64,000 nt of DNA from Saxidomus purpurata (GCA_022818135.1 JAFMSR010000012.1:26464971-26528970), one strand, 5' to 3'. Shown: positions 25,001 through 34,600, counted from the stretch's first letter. Numbers and translations: made by a program. The notes: generated from the sequence alone by a model not told the origin.

Positions 25001-26339
25001 TCAATAATGTTGCAAAATTAAAACACGCTTTTTGGCAGCATTTTTTGTAAAGAAATGAGAAATAAAAAAAAACAAGTTGAACACTGTTTTACAGCGAAAA
25101 TAGTTCTGTGCTCAGTCTATCTGTAAATTCATTTTTCTATCAGTTTATTCAAAGTGATCATCCGGTCCTAAATCAATTATTTAGAGTGATGACAATATAA
25201 CAAGTTGTCGCTGCTTTCCTCCGTACTTTTAATCTTTTTTTACATAACCGTTCAAACTATCATAAAGTACATCGTTCTCTTTATGACATGTTGAAATCTA
25301 ATTATTACAGCATGACTCACTTCAGATTCAACATTCTGCATATAACATTTGCATCGTTCATATCAAACCAGTCATCACAGAATGTTCCCCATACTCCATG
25401 TATACTGACTTCGACTCGTCCACCAAAAGACCCGCTTCCATTCACCAGCCTTACATCAGCGATATCCAAATAACCGTTCCCTGAAATAATATTAATCCCT
25501 GCTCATATAGTATTTTCTACAGGCGAGCATTTTACATATCTATCGTTCCTGGGAAGGACTAGTACTTGAAAGGAAAGACTCGATATTGAAGGGGCACGAT
25601 ACCATAAAAAGGTTTCATAATCAGTTAATATATATCCTTTGTCTCTGCAACCATAATGTATAGCAGTTCAAAAAGTAAAATCTAGCCATAACAAATTTAA
25701 AAAATGGATTGCAAAATAGTTTTTAGAGCATAAAAACTGTTTCAACTACCGATCGATCAAAAGATCGGTAGCATTGACACCTGTTGGTTAATCTTGTTTA
25801 AGTATCCTTTCTTACAATTTTCTGTAAATGCCCTGAATGAACTAGATGTTCCTCTTTCATCCAAGAATAGCCAGATTTACTCACCTTATTGACTCAATAT
25901 CTGCACTATAAAAATAACAGGTCATTTTTTTTCAATTAAGTAGGTGTGTGACATCACAGACAGATCTATATATATTTCACTGCAAAAATTGTCTGTGGGG
26001 TGGGGCAAATAGTAAGCCGGTTTAAAGGTCAATATTGCAGGAATAAGATACTAACGGTGGTTAGCTAACAATTTCTTGTAATTAAATTTGCTTATTCCTG
26101 TACAAAAAGACATAACCTTATACATCCATAATTTAATAATTATTAACTTTCATATTCTGATGTTTTACGCTGCTTAGAAACTTTATAGGTATGACAGAGG
26201 AAAAAGCTTCATTTTTAAAAAATGCTTATGTAGTTTGCATGCGAACGATATTTAAAGTTGGGATACCTGAAACGCCGTACAATTGTGTCAGAAGACTCAA
26301 AACACCGATCAAATACAGCATCTGAACATATAAACCCAT
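858..26339 (-). CDS. Multidomain SRCR (group A)/Sushi protein, 15 exons, 3' end outside window
   Basis: Fifteen exons joined by GT-AG introns give one open frame: 26339-26267, 25480-25321, 24800-24640, 24139-23981, 23005-22855, 21874-21711, 20767-20611, 20180-20011, 19458-19300, 13256-13100, 10561-10389, 9459-9303, 5456-5293, 1724-1568, 1018-858. Domain order is signal peptide, SRCR1, Sushi, SRCR2, SRCR3, Sushi, SRCR4, SRCR5, SRCR6. All module borders are phase 1, and the intron inside every SRCR domain is phase 2, so the reading phase checks at each junction. The SRCR domains lack the first and fourth cysteines of group B and are split over two exons, both typical of group A. The last exon ends in phase 1, so more modules should lie before position 1; a membrane anchor is not visible. 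Such proteins in invertebrates are usually secreted or surface pattern-recognition or adhesion molecules; ligand and exact orthologue cannot be told from here. Confidence 0.88.
1568..1724 (-). CDS. Exon 14: SRCR6, N-terminal half
   Basis: A 157-nt exon (phase 1 to 2) reading [31 protein letters not shown] (C2) and LFCDMLGL (C3). Two possible glycosylation sites, NIT and NDT. Confidence 0.9.
2440..2900 (+). repeat. TGACCTTGA-rich repeat block 1
   Basis: Diverged units of about 70-90 bp with (A)CAGTGACCTTGA followed by CCCC and TAAAACAATTTTAGAAT. Same family as 14450-15250. Confidence 0.65.
3772..4313. mobile_element. Repeat family B (TCGAC-ended), copy 1
   Basis: The left end AGAGCTGTCCACAAGACAGCACGTTCGACTTTT and the right end AATAGTCGAGCTAAAAAT match the ends of 5831-6827 and are partly inverse to each other. 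It contains a duplicated CATAAGTGGTTACTGA-ATGTGCATGATAGTACCTTGCATG segment (about 3997 and 4195). Non-coding. Confidence 0.6.
5293..5456 (-). CDS. Exon 13: SRCR5, C-terminal half, lacking C7
   Basis: A 164-nt exon (phase 2 to 1). It reads [15 protein letters not shown] (C5), INDC (C6), [11 protein letters not shown] and SVIC (C8). The cysteine normally nine residues before C8 (C7) is replaced by proline. It pairs in the transcript with exon 12, which lacks the bonding partner C2. Confidence 0.88.
5831..6827. mobile_element. Repeat family B, copy 2, with five internal tandem units
   Basis: Left end CAAGAGCTGTCAGTAGGACAGCGCGCTCGACTTTTTT; right end TTCGAAAAGTCGAGCTAAAAA. Inside are about five diverged units of 160-175 bp, each with a CTTCTCTTGC-like and a TTTCAAAGTAATATCTC-like segment. 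Confidence 0.65.
7394..7864. mobile_element. TIR MITE family A, copy 1
   Basis: The left end ACTTAAGGACAAAAGTTCTGC is mirrored at the right end by GCGAAGTACTTTTGTCCTGAAGT. The interior is non-coding, with TTGCTACAATACAGGGTGT and CGATAGGAATATC-type strings shared with 22217-22792 in reverse orientation. Confidence 0.7.
8333..9226. repeat. Tandem repeat, about 160-bp units
   Basis: Five units recur at about 8377, 8528, 8692, 8860 and 9018, each with a GCGCGACACGCCGTTCCATTGT-like segment and a GTGAACAA motif. They are bounded by GTCGAGC on the left and GAGCTCGAC on the right, like other tandem-core elements here. Confidence 0.65.
9303..9459 (-). CDS. Exon 12: SRCR5, N-terminal half, lacking C2
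   Basis: A 157-nt exon (phase 1 to 2) with intact splice sites. It reads [30 protein letters not shown] and STVCTMLGV. The usual WGT-x-C is WGTLS here, so C2 is a serine, while C3 is kept. The frame is open and the length normal, so this looks like a real substitution, not decay. Confidence 0.88.
10389..10561 (-). CDS. Exon 11: SRCR4, C-terminal half
   Basis: A 173-nt exon (phase 2 to 1), the longest C-half exon. It contains [15 protein letters not shown] (C5), INNC (C6), NSCTHYED (C7) and LAVVC (C8). CNGT is a possible glycosylation site. Confidence 0.9.
10648..11435. mobile_element. hAT-type non-autonomous DNA transposon (MITE), complete
   Basis: It starts TAGGGCTGTAACGATAC and ends with the inverse GTATTCGTTACAGCCCTA. 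The 8-bp duplication GTAAGAGC stands immediately on both sides (10640-10647 and 11436-11443) without mismatch. An 8-bp duplication is typical of hAT elements. The 788-bp interior is AT-rich, has internal ATTCG-rich inverted stretches, and encodes no transposase. It lies in the intron between SRCR4 halves. Confidence 0.85.
11719..12940 (+). pseudogene. Mariner-like transposase relic
   Basis: The N-terminal half lies in one frame at 11973-12281, with [19 protein letters not shown] and the family-typical [10 protein letters not shown]. In a shifted frame follow [17 protein letters not shown] and [10 protein letters not shown] (12383-12412). The end at 12705-12935 has [15 protein letters not shown]. 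In intact mariners the first catalytic Asp stands in GDETW; here it is GYETW, so the enzyme is dead. Sequence at 11719 (GGGTACTCCAAAAGTTTTGAGACT) resembles a mariner 5' end; the right end was not found. Confidence 0.78.
13100..13256 (-). CDS. Exon 10: SRCR4, N-terminal half
   Basis: A 157-nt exon (phase 1 to 2) reading [31 protein letters not shown] (C2) and GVICNMLGF (C3). It is flanked by TTTTGTAG and GTAGGC. Confidence 0.9.
13500..13850 (-). pseudogene. Tc1-like transposase N-terminal fragment
   Basis: From an ATG at 13850 it reads [19 protein letters not shown], then [19 protein letters not shown] and a GRPR AT-hook-like linker, the bipartite helix-turn-helix DNA-binding head of Tc1-family transposases. 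A stop at about 13650 is followed by a recognisable continuation ([12 protein letters not shown]). The catalytic domain is absent. Confidence 0.75.
14450..15250 (+). repeat. TGACCTTGACC tandem repeat block 2
   Basis: At least seven units of about 85-90 bp (near 14470, 14560, 14647, 14724, 14818, 14902, 14988), each AACAGTGACCTTGACCCCTAAAA plus a poly-T run and GCGTAAAACAATTTTATAAT. The 140-codon open frame on the minus strand here is only a translation of this repeat. Confidence 0.8.
15284..15812. mobile_element. Pearl-like element: three 144-bp core units plus ACGG microsatellite
   Basis: Units start at about 15284, 15429 and 15572 (each TAC-A/T-A-x-TCCGGGTCACTG), then GGACGGACGGACGG at 15724, and a terminus ending CTTCGAAGGGGGCATAAT. 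Tandem cores of this size followed by an ACGG-type microsatellite are the described plan of bivalve pearl elements, now regarded as Helitron-related. Confidence 0.65.
16983..17062 (-). repeat. tRNA-like SINE head or tRNA pseudogene
   Basis: On the minus strand: TTGGCGCAGTGGGTAGGGCG (A box region) and GGTTCGATCC (B box), with an almost complementary acceptor stem (GGTTCG against CGAAGC). The T stem does not pair properly, so it is probably not a working tRNA. Confidence 0.55.
17567..17597. repeat. Short hairpin (TGAGGGC...GCCCTCA)
   Basis: TGAGGGC-C-GATTAT-GCG-ATAATC-A-GCCCTCA: 13 paired bases per arm with one mismatch and a 3-base loop. The string ATAATCAGCCCTCA recurs in the hairpin at 18009. 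Confidence 0.85.
18009..18110. repeat. GC-rich long hairpin
   Basis: The outer 13 bases CGGGCCGGGACGT are perfectly inverted at 18098-18110. The inverse pairing continues through GCATAAT-GCAC to GGG, around a loop near CTAAAA. Arms are about 48 bases with several mismatches. Confidence 0.85.
19081..19169. repeat. Short element with 12-bp inverted ends
   Basis: TCACTTTTGATG at the left is exactly inverted as CATCAAAAGTGA at the right. The interior GCTCACTCGGTGAAATTATAA...GATATTACACCGAA is also found, diverged, at about 27200-27240 without the ends. Confidence 0.6.
19300..19458 (-). CDS. Exon 9: Sushi/CCP domain 2
   Basis: A 159-nt phase 1-1 exon with the Sushi pattern: [32 protein letters not shown] and LMC. 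The four cysteines and conserved tryptophan are in place. NIT and NGT are possible glycosylation sites. About 6 kb of intron separates it from the next exon found (13256), so a further module could be hidden there, though I saw none. Confidence 0.87.
19617..19975. mobile_element. piggyBac-like MITE, copy 1 (TTAA-flanked)
   Basis: TTAA at 19613-19616 and 19976-19979 flank inverted ends AGCTGTTCGCTC and GAACGAGCAGCT. TTAA duplication is the hallmark of piggyBac insertion. About 359 bp, non-coding. A related copy is at 44155-44407. Confidence 0.72.
20011..20180 (-). CDS. Exon 8: SRCR3, C-terminal half
   Basis: A 170-nt exon (phase 2 to 1). It contains [16 protein letters not shown] (C5), INEC (C6), GTYCSHRYD (C7) and LSLVC (C8). 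It is bounded by TTCACAG and GTAAGA. Confidence 0.9.
20385..20460 (+). repeat. SINE 3' tail fragment
   Basis: ATGGTTAGATAAACTGTTCG and ACCGAAATACGGTTGGAACA match the 3' tail of the SINE at 23487-23730. No tRNA-like head precedes it. Confidence 0.65.
20611..20767 (-). CDS. Exon 7: SRCR3, N-terminal half
   Basis: A 157-nt exon (phase 1 to 2) after a strong TTTTTGCAG acceptor. It reads [27 protein letters not shown] (C2) and MTFCNMLNS (C3). The length is identical to the N-half exons of SRCR4, 5 and 6. Confidence 0.9.
21711..21874 (-). CDS. Exon 6: SRCR2, C-terminal half
   Basis: A 164-nt exon, phase 2 in and phase 1 out. It contains [15 protein letters not shown] (C5), INEC (C6), GTCSDRY (C7) and MAVAC (C8). 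The acceptor is a weak one (TTTCATGAAG). The donor is GTAGGT. Confidence 0.87.
22217..22792. mobile_element. TIR MITE family A, copy 2 (inverted)
   Basis: The right end CGCAGAACTTTTGTCCTTAAGT mirrors the left ACTTGAAAGCAAAAGTTCTGC. Interior blocks (GCTTCATAATAACAACATACG, ACACCCTGTGTTATAGCAAGTAG) are the reverse complement of copy 1. Flanks are TA-rich, consistent with TA target sites. Confidence 0.7.
22855..23005 (-). CDS. Exon 5: SRCR2, N-terminal half
   Basis: A 151-nt exon, phase 1 in and phase 2 out, six bases shorter than the usual 157. It reads [29 protein letters not shown] (C2) and TICYILFGI (C3). NNT is a possible N-glycosylation site. Confidence 0.88.
23487..23730 (+). mobile_element. 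tRNA-derived SINE
   Basis: The head has a pol III A-box-like TGGTCGAGCGATAAG and a B box GGTTCGAACCC (about 23566). The body is followed by a conserved 3' tail, ACCGAAATAGGTTGG-ACGGGCGTTAAAC. The tail alone recurs at 20385-20460. Confidence 0.72.
23981..24139 (-). CDS. Exon 4: Sushi/CCP domain 1
   Basis: A 159-nt exon, phase 1-1, encoding a complete Sushi (complement control protein) module. It has four cysteines ([25 protein letters not shown]), the G-Y motif and the conserved tryptophan in DETW just before the last cysteine. Its length equals that of the other Sushi exon (19300-19458). Confidence 0.87.
24250..24312 (+). repeat. tRNA-like SINE head
   Basis: TAGCGGTAGAGAGTCG (A-box-like) and AAGTTCAAATCCCGG (B box) at SINE spacing. 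It lacks a clear cloverleaf, so I call it SINE-derived, not a tRNA gene. Confidence 0.55.
24640..24800 (-). CDS. Exon 3: SRCR1, C-terminal half
   Basis: A 161-nt exon (phase 2 in, phase 1 out). It reads [17 protein letters not shown] (C5), LNQC (C6), GLCTHEQD (C7) and VGVFC (C8), the canonical second half of an SRCR domain. All six group A cysteines are present when joined to exon 2. Confidence 0.9.
25321..25480 (-). CDS. Exon 2: SRCR1, N-terminal half
   Basis: A 160-nt exon, entered in phase 1 and left in phase 2. It encodes the start of an SRCR fold: [18 protein letters not shown], then [10 protein letters not shown] (C2) and VICRMLNL (C3). There is no cysteine at the group B C1 or C4 places. 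Confidence 0.9.
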
Positions 26340-26346
26340 CGTCGTG
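26267..26346 (-). CDS. Exon 1 (first coding): signal peptide
   Basis: An 80-nt exon starts after a pyrimidine-rich acceptor ending TTTCAG and ends before GTATCC. It carries seven 5'-UTR bases and an ATG at 26339. The 24 codons begin [17 protein letters not shown] and form a hydrophobic core with a small-residue end (YGVS), as in a secretory signal peptide. It ends in phase 1, which joins in frame to the phase-1 start of the SRCR1 exon at 25480. The acceptor implies an untranslated exon further upstream, which I could not locate. Confidence 0.75.
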
Positions 26347-26365
26347 CTGAAATGATAAGAAACAA

Positions 26366-26494
26366 GTTTTACTCATGAACATCAAAAACACTGATATTTT
26401 CACGAGTGGCGTAGAACACCAAAACACTGATATGTTCATTCGTGGCTACGTCACTCGTGAAAATTTCAGTTTTTGGTGTTCACTTGAGAAATAA
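26366..26494. repeat. Inverted repeat beside the first coding exon of the SRCR gene
   Basis: Arms TTTTCACGAGTGGCGTAG (about 26397-26414) and CTACGTCACTCGTGAAAA (about 26445-26462) are inverse, and pairing extends outward through AACA(T/C)CAAAAAC-type sequence to about 45 bases per arm. The core also holds a third copy of ACACCAAAACACTGATAT. Probably a small foldback element. Confidence 0.75.
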
Positions 26495-29400
26495 AATGGA
26501 TAGGATATTTCACTGAAACAAACAAACATTCTCTATATGTTTGATTAAGACTTGTATTGTATAATTACCTTAATTATAATTACTAAAAATGTATGTTTTA
26601 TTTTGATGTGTTTTCTGAAAATTAATCCATATAATTAAAAAAAAAAATCATTTCAAATAGTACTTCCATTAAAATTACCACTTAACATGGACTCTTTCAA
26701 GATAGTGAGGTATTTTACTGTGCACATGTCGGTCGGTCTGTCTTCAACGTTTGAAGAAAGATAGACCCTATGATCTTAAAACTTGGTAAGCACGTTTATC
26801 AAATAACAAGTTAATGATTCCTATTGATTTTGAGGTCAATTGATCAAAATTCGAGGTAACTGTGGCCTTTAGTTGAAAGACGTTTCCAGATACAAAAACG
26901 AAGCACACTTAGACATATGACTTTCAAACTCAATGGCTATATTATTCATGACCAGTATATGGCCTGATAATCTGGGGTTCCATTTTAGCTGTTACTAGTA
27001 GGCCTATTCCATGAAGTAAAGCGTTAACATTGACATTTTTAAATATCGGTGGCATCACAATCAGGACTTAAACAAATCAGACAACGTCTCGCGCGATCGA
27101 TGAAAACTAGGCTTACAATATTGTGTCTATTACAAAAACAAATTTCAGCGAAAGATCGGTATATATTTAAATCCACACATCTAATAACAACACCTTTTGT
27201 GCTCGCTCAGTGAAATAAATCTCGATATTATACCGAAGCAAAACTTGTCCCCTCTCTACATGTGCGCCTTGATATAATCTTATGGTGACCAGACTAGTAG
27301 TCTCACTATTTCCACTTCGAAGGCAGACCGATTTTACAGGTTGACATTCTACAGCTGTCCGCCTTCTACGTCTCACTTTGAAGTACCAATAGCTGGGAAC
27401 ACATCCCCAACAAAATACTGTTGGGCACTTATAAACCCAATAAAATCCAATATTCAAATGTATTTATGATTTAATATGATAGGATTAAGTTTTAAAATGA
27501 TGCTAACACAATTCTAAGTTGCATTTACCTAACTACACACCTGCATCGATCTGTGTATTATGAAAATAAACGGCATATCGTGCCTTATGTGTAAACTTGC
27601 ATGTTTAGGTTTAGACATTCAGATTTTTATAAAGTGGTGAGATTTTTCATAAAATTTTAGGTTTTCATTTAAAGTGATATTTAATTCATCATTTTATACC
27701 GGAAAATTGTTTTCAGAAGTAGGTAAATGGTGTATTATTCGCCGGTTGTACCTAATATTGAAACTACACTTTCTGCTTATTATGGAGCACATTAAAATTA
27801 GGCGTAGAGGTGTGACAGTTATAAAATATCAGATCTGTAAAAGGGGTCACACAGAAACGCCAAAGTAATTAGGCTACCAGACCAGTTTTCAAGATTTGTA
27901 AAGATATCATTCATATAAATATTGTCTCTTTGTGTGGCGATGAATGGATGGAAACCGTTGAAGTGATAATAGAGATGTACACGCTAGTGACTGATGTGAA
28001 GATGAATAACGGACAAGGGATAAATACGGGGTCTCAAAGTTGTTACTGACGTAAATGTCGATTGTACATTTTTTAACAATTTTTTATTGAGCCTTACGGT
28101 TCCGGAGGCAGACAATATTTTTTAATTGACAGATAGGTATTGTGTCAGACAGACCTCACTCAGTTATATGATTATAGTTGACCAACTGAATGTCCAACGG
28201 ATAACTTACTGTTTTATTTTTTGGCGGATAGCGATGTGTTTATATTGGCATTTTGTGCAGAAACGAGACGATATATGTTCTTCTTGAAAAATGCGTTTGT
28301 TTTGTTATTTTATGAACACACATTTTGATAAAATAATCTGCTTGTTGTTAAAACCCTTGAAATTGTCCGTTTGGAATTGTTTTGTCAGCATGACTGATAC
28401 AGTCAACAGGAAACAGGTGTTTTACTGCATAACTTTTACGTTTTGCCCACAGTTTCTGATGAATATATTAATTTCTCAAAAATGATACATTTAAATATAC
28501 GGTGTAAAAGTAAATGCAAAATCAATAAAACATGTGAAATTCAACATAGCAATTTCAGAACAATATATTGGATATATTTGCGAGATTGGTTTAACGTTAC
28601 CGCAACACCATGTCGTTATATACGGGTTTTAAAGGCCTTTACTACGCATAAAATAATTCAGTTGCGTATATTTCAAAAATATAAAAATACTTAAAGGAAT
28701 TTATATGGGAACCTTTTTACTTTGTTCTAATAACCTTTTTTACTAACCTCAGCAAAAATAATTCTCATTGTTCGTGGAAATTTGAATTCACAGGGGTAAA
28801 TCAATAACAAACTAATCCCTGAAGCGATTCCATTTATGCAAATACATGCTACTGTTGCTTTCCAACAAGCAATCCGTCCACGTATTGCTAGAGTAACACG
28901 TGCTCATTTGGCTGCTGCAAACGTCAATGCAATGACTCATTACAGTCAGTGGTTGACTTGCCGATAGTAGTCAACGCTCGACTCGTAAAAAGATGAAATT
29001 TTAATGTTAGACAACAAAAATCAACATGCATAGACACATAGTATGGAATATTTCCTTTTAAGCTGGGTATAAAATTATGAGGGCGAGCAGCTTATAAGTC
29101 AGTTTCACATGTAGAAGTACGCATAGAAAACATTATAAATAACTGCTACAGTTGCAATATACTCAGACAAGAATCCATCACTAAAACTATATTGAAATTA
29201 TACTCAGTAGTACTTTTGAGAAAATCCTCCGTTTATATCGTTATTCAGATGTCTATCCTCATATCAGCTTACCGCTTGTACATCTCTAATATGAACAACT
29301 TTTTTCACAAAATTTCAGCCATTAAAAGGTAACTCATTTGTGCCTTGTATGATTTTGCTTGTAATATAGGTTTTTGAATATATAATGGCCGTAAACATTT

Positions 29401-31618
29401 TTTCCAGGTATGGTCATGATTTTGATGACTGGTGAACTACGTAAGCTATAAAGCGAAAATAGCTTTTCAGGGGCCATAAATCCTGCATACATGAGGCTAT
29501 CTAACTGATTATATGTAATGTTGATACACATCATGATCAAACTACAGCATGTACAATGAAATGAACGCCTCCCGCTCGCATCGTGATCACATACCGGAAA
29601 TACATCCGGTCTAGAGATGGTCGTATATAAAACAAGCACGGCGACCCTCCAGTTTGTTCTTATAATAACCCACATACAAGTTATGAATAGATTAAGTTTA
29701 TTTCTGAATGGTAGCAGTTAAAGAAATGAAAGAAACTGTGGAATTCAAGTGCTTAATCAAGTGGATGAGGAATATGTAGTCATGTCTTAGTGTAGCAATG
29801 GATTACCGGACAGAAGTATCCGGTCAATATATCAATAATCAGTGTCTATACATAAACACCGGCTGACATACATGTAATAGTATACAGACTAAATATCCGA
29901 AATGTCAACGAATATCTACTACGTCCAAAATATGCCTATTTTTCCTGTTTCTTATTTTCTCGTTATAGTGTATCAAATCAATCAATCAAATATTAATAGT
30001 AATTAACATTGGGCTTGTACTGACAAATCACATACTGCAAGGTTTTTTGAATGAACAGCTCCTACATAAAACCCCCTATTAACTCAATGTACAAAGTTTA
30101 ACTTGATTGTTTTGGTGCCGCCATTATTGAGCTTTGCCTCACCCGTACCGTATGGGTAGGGGCAGGTAACACCAGACTTGTACTGTTTCCGATTATGTTA
30201 GTAAATTGATCCGTGGTGTCATGTTTATCGGCGTTTTTAGCGGAAAATACACACGTGTCAGTGTTAGTTTTGTAGTAAAAGGTAATTCCAAACGCTACCA
30301 GTAATGGTATTGGTAGACATTTGGTTGTTACCAAACTTTTCACACCTGTATTGCAATTCCTATCAGAATAGTATGATAAATTTAAATTCATAAAATGGAT
30401 AGGTCGCAAGCAATACACGTAACTCTTCTTCGACAGTATCTAACCAACTGAGAGATTTATTTTATTTTTCCCTGGTCTATACTTGAGTAATACTGCGATA
30501 TAAACTTCTATTTATTTATTAAATAATTATTTGTTTATTATTTGTCTTCTTGAATTCTACTTACTGAATATTTGGATTCCCAACCTCTAAAACGCCATGT
30601 GAGAAAATAGTGACCAACATAAACTTGTACTTAACGCTATACAAAAGCACAGAAGGTGATTGTTAATATCGTAATGATACAGAGAGTCAGTGTTTTGATT
30701 TTTTTAAACTTTAAAGTCGCAACCAATAGATGTTATCACTATAAAGCTGCGATAAAGAAGAGTTCTCTTAGATTGATTTTACAAATAGCCTATGAGAACT
30801 GTGTTTCAAGACTGGCAAAGTGACGTAGTTACTATCTTTTGTTTTCTATATCATTAAATCTCCCAAATATTTGACACTACTTTCAGTTTCAGTATGATAT
30901 ATTACAAGTGCGTGTTAAAGTAAAACAATAAAAGTTTTTTTTAAAAATAAGATACGGCATATTTCTATGATTCGTTTTCGGCGTAACATTAATTTTACGC
31001 ATACAATGTCGTACAGATCCAATCCAATAACGCTACTTTTATCGGGCAATCCCATTTCAATGTTTTAGGTAAGAAATAGTATTGCGATTAATATGTTTAT
31101 TGATATGTTGAATAAAAAGCGCATATTCGAAAAGCCACCATGGCGTAGAGGATAAGGTGTCTGAATTCAGACCAGTTATGTATTGTCGCCGGAATACAAT
31201 GTATGGCCGGAATGCATTTTTTAAAGTTTCTTCATGTTCTTTATATTCTCCTTTTTTGGGAGGGGGAGGGAGAGGGCTGTTTCATGACCATTGTACTTGT
31301 AATATTTCATTATAACTTAATTAACCTTCGTTACAGTTTTTATAATTTCTCCACATTTACAGGCTTTAGCACATTTTTTTCTGCCATGATCTTGATCTAA
31401 ATAGTTTTTTTCTTTTTCAAACTTCTTTTTTCTACCCTCAAGTATATAGATAAAATTATGAGTTCATTTTACATTTACTTCTTATAAAAACCTGTATATT
31501 TCGTGAATAGTCAATTGACTAACATGGATGCAAAATCTGAAAATAAAAATTTTAAAAAATTCCGCAGCCAGGACTTGAACTCGTGATTGTTTTGGCGTTG
31601 TCCGTCCTCCGTCTGTCG

Positions 31619-31661
<43 letters not shown>

Positions 31662-34600
31662 GAATCAATGGATAAAATTTCGCGAAACTTAAAAAAGTAT
31701 GTAATAGCATAATGCCGCGGGGCATGCGCAACTTTCGTCAAGAATGGCTAAGTATCTCCTGAATAATTGCCCTTTATTGTTACAAATGTATTTTCTTCTG
31801 TATTCAAAACATTAAAAATTCTACTTCTCTGGAACTGGTTATCAAAATCTACTTGTAATTGGCTGAAACAATTAAATGATCACCCTTTCTAACATCCACC
31901 CCTACAACCTCTGACCCCTGCTCACCCCATCCAGTGGGGATGTGGCCAGATATTTTAAAATGCTTCTTTTTTCTGCTGATTTAATTTAACTAATAACAAC
32001 TCAGTTTTGTATGACTGTAAGATGCAGAAAAAAGATTTACGCCTCATAGATAAAGCAAAAATTAGGTGGCAGAATTTTAAGAATGCTTCTGAATTTGATT
32101 TTGTTTATTCTCTAACAATAGAAAATCTTGAAACTATTTTTTACAGAAATTAAGCCCTTAAAGGAATGTAATGCTTTTCTTACATGATTATTCTATATAG
32201 ACACTTAATTAGGAATTATTTTTGCCTTAATCTAGTATAACTGATTCAATTTAACTTACAACAATTAAGTTTTTTATGACTGTAATTTAAAGACAAAAAT
32301 TATCCCCACGGAGATGCGGCCCAAGTGGGATGGTGAAAACAGTGTAAGTAAACATATATTCTAAAAGGAGTGGCTGTGTTTCCTATATAAAGATATAGGG
32401 AAAAGGTTTTATTTTATTTTACGATAAAATAAAGCAGGTTTATCCAAGGACGAAGTGCCACGAAATGACGTCATGACGTGACATATGTAAACAAGTGCGT
32501 CCAATTGCATTTCGCGTTACTACGCATTCGAACTCCTAACTTTCTTTTATTTGACGACAAAATACTGGGACACTTTTATTAATTCTTAAATATATGATTC
32601 ATTTTTACATTATTTTTTAATTTTTTTAACACTTTACACTGCCTTACCGTTCTGTCACGATTGTACAACCTTATATGAGAACTGTGCAGTTTTCTTGACA
32701 GCGGACGGAATCAACAAATTACGCAGATAAGTATGTTCTGGTCTGATAACGTCTTCATCACATGACAGTGCATGTTTAATAAAAAAGTAATAAGAGAGCT
32801 TTCGGACAGTCAAATTTACAGTAAAATGAGAGATACTAAAAATGATTTAATATTTTTATAGTATGGCGGTTCCCCACTTTGCTATTTAAATAATTGTGCA
32901 AAAGTTTATTTTGACAGAGATTTATAATAAGATAATTCTCGTGCTGCGAATTTAAAATTAGCAAATTATCATGTCCGCTGTATACTAGTGAACGTTTCGC
33001 CATGCAAAACCTACCTAAATTGCACTACTTTTGCCTCTAAAAAAGTACAAAACCAGTATTGAAATGCACCGCGCAAACAACGATAATTATTTCTCTGTAT
33101 GCCATAATACCAATGAAGCCACACAAGTAGTTTTTAACATATACAAAAAATGTATCCAATGTGCTGATTTACGCAAGACAATTTGGTTTAGCTAAAATCA
33201 TACACTGGTGTTTCTGTTAAAACAATGATTTCAATTTAGTATTAAGTCATTCATATGTACTTCAGCAAAAACAAATAAGTTAATTTACGATGTCAACACA
33301 AAGAAATAATAAGACACGATTTCTTCGTTTGGAATTTTAGTAATTGAAATTAATTGAATTATCCTGCAAAACTAGAAATTTAAATTCAGATCAGTTATAA
33401 AGGTGTATACGTACCTGTATTTATCCGTCCATATTCACCCAAAGTAATTTTTGAAATTAATATTAAAATTTTATATTGTGTTTTAAATCACATTTAAAAC
33501 AAAACTGCGCATTTCTGAAATGGCCATATCTGTTACACTGTTTATTCGTCATACGATATTCAAACAGGAAGAAACATTTCTAAATATATTTGTGTCCCCA
33601 ATTTCGACCATTGTCACAAAACAAGGGCAGCTTTCTACATATTCTATGACATTGCTCTTACTGAATGACGATATTAACAAAACTTTGACCAGCATGATGT
33701 TTTTACATAACATTTATGCATTTAATTAAGGAGAGAAGAGCCTACTGCAAAATCGCCATATGGAACACCTCTATTTTGATTAAATCAACGGCAATAACTC
33801 AATGCTGTTACTACCATGATAAAAAAACAGGTGCAAGATTTTAGACAGGAATTATAACAAATCTGGCTTTCCATCTCTATCATATATTCAAAATCGCGCC
33901 GACTATATGTTTTAAACATACAATGTAGTTCTTCTTGAATATTATTTTGAAAAGAAAGCGGACCATTTTCTACAGTATAGCAATACTAAGTAAACATGTA
34001 ACATGTGTACGTATTCTGGTTCTGTACCCGGTATTCGTCTAGGTACACGTGTATGTATTTTGATGCACATACTAGGTCATATACCAACCTGAAAACTGAA
34101 TGTCGTTTCAATGATTTAATGTGTTAAACGAGGAAGTCGTTACAATATCCTGTGTTATTTATTGTTAGTGCTTTAAATATATGAAATATATGAAACTATT
34201 AGATACATCACATAATTATTTAAGCCTAGAGGTCGCCAGAGTTATCTCCCTTTTTTAATCTGAATACCACAGGAACTGATTCAGCTGAATAGAACATAAG
34301 CAATGCAAATACACACCAACCCTTAACACTGCATCCAGTGAAAAGCAACTTTGTTTAAGCGCAGTGGATTAATATGTTCAATCCTTCTTTTCCATTAAAA
34401 TAAATATTTTCAAACAATTCGATTTCACATGCAGCGATTCGATGCTATACGTTCGATGCATTGAAATAGGTTTGCAACTTTTTAGCTATATGATCCGTTA
34501 ACTGCAATATTAATTGAAACGGCTTTGAATATAATGGTCCAGTACAAATGACCGAGAGCAAACACACACTGTTTACTGAATCCATTTTATTCGTCTTAAA

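Noticed and set aside
28836..28967. 44-codon plus-strand frame starting MQIHATVAFQQAIRPR, and a Cys-rich reading on the other strand
   Set aside because: Composition looks slightly protein-like, but neither reading has splice context or a known domain; not enough to call.
30098..30418. 106-codon minus-strand frame
   Set aside because: No recognised domain; part of its DNA (GTATGGGTAGGGGCAGGTAACACCAGACT) resembles 16107-16135, so it is more likely repeat-derived.
31203..31280. Possible signal-peptide exon (MAGMHFLKFLHVLYILLFW) for the EGF gene
   Set aside because: Hydrophobic N-terminus but no credible phase-1 donor follows, so it cannot be joined to EGF exon 1.
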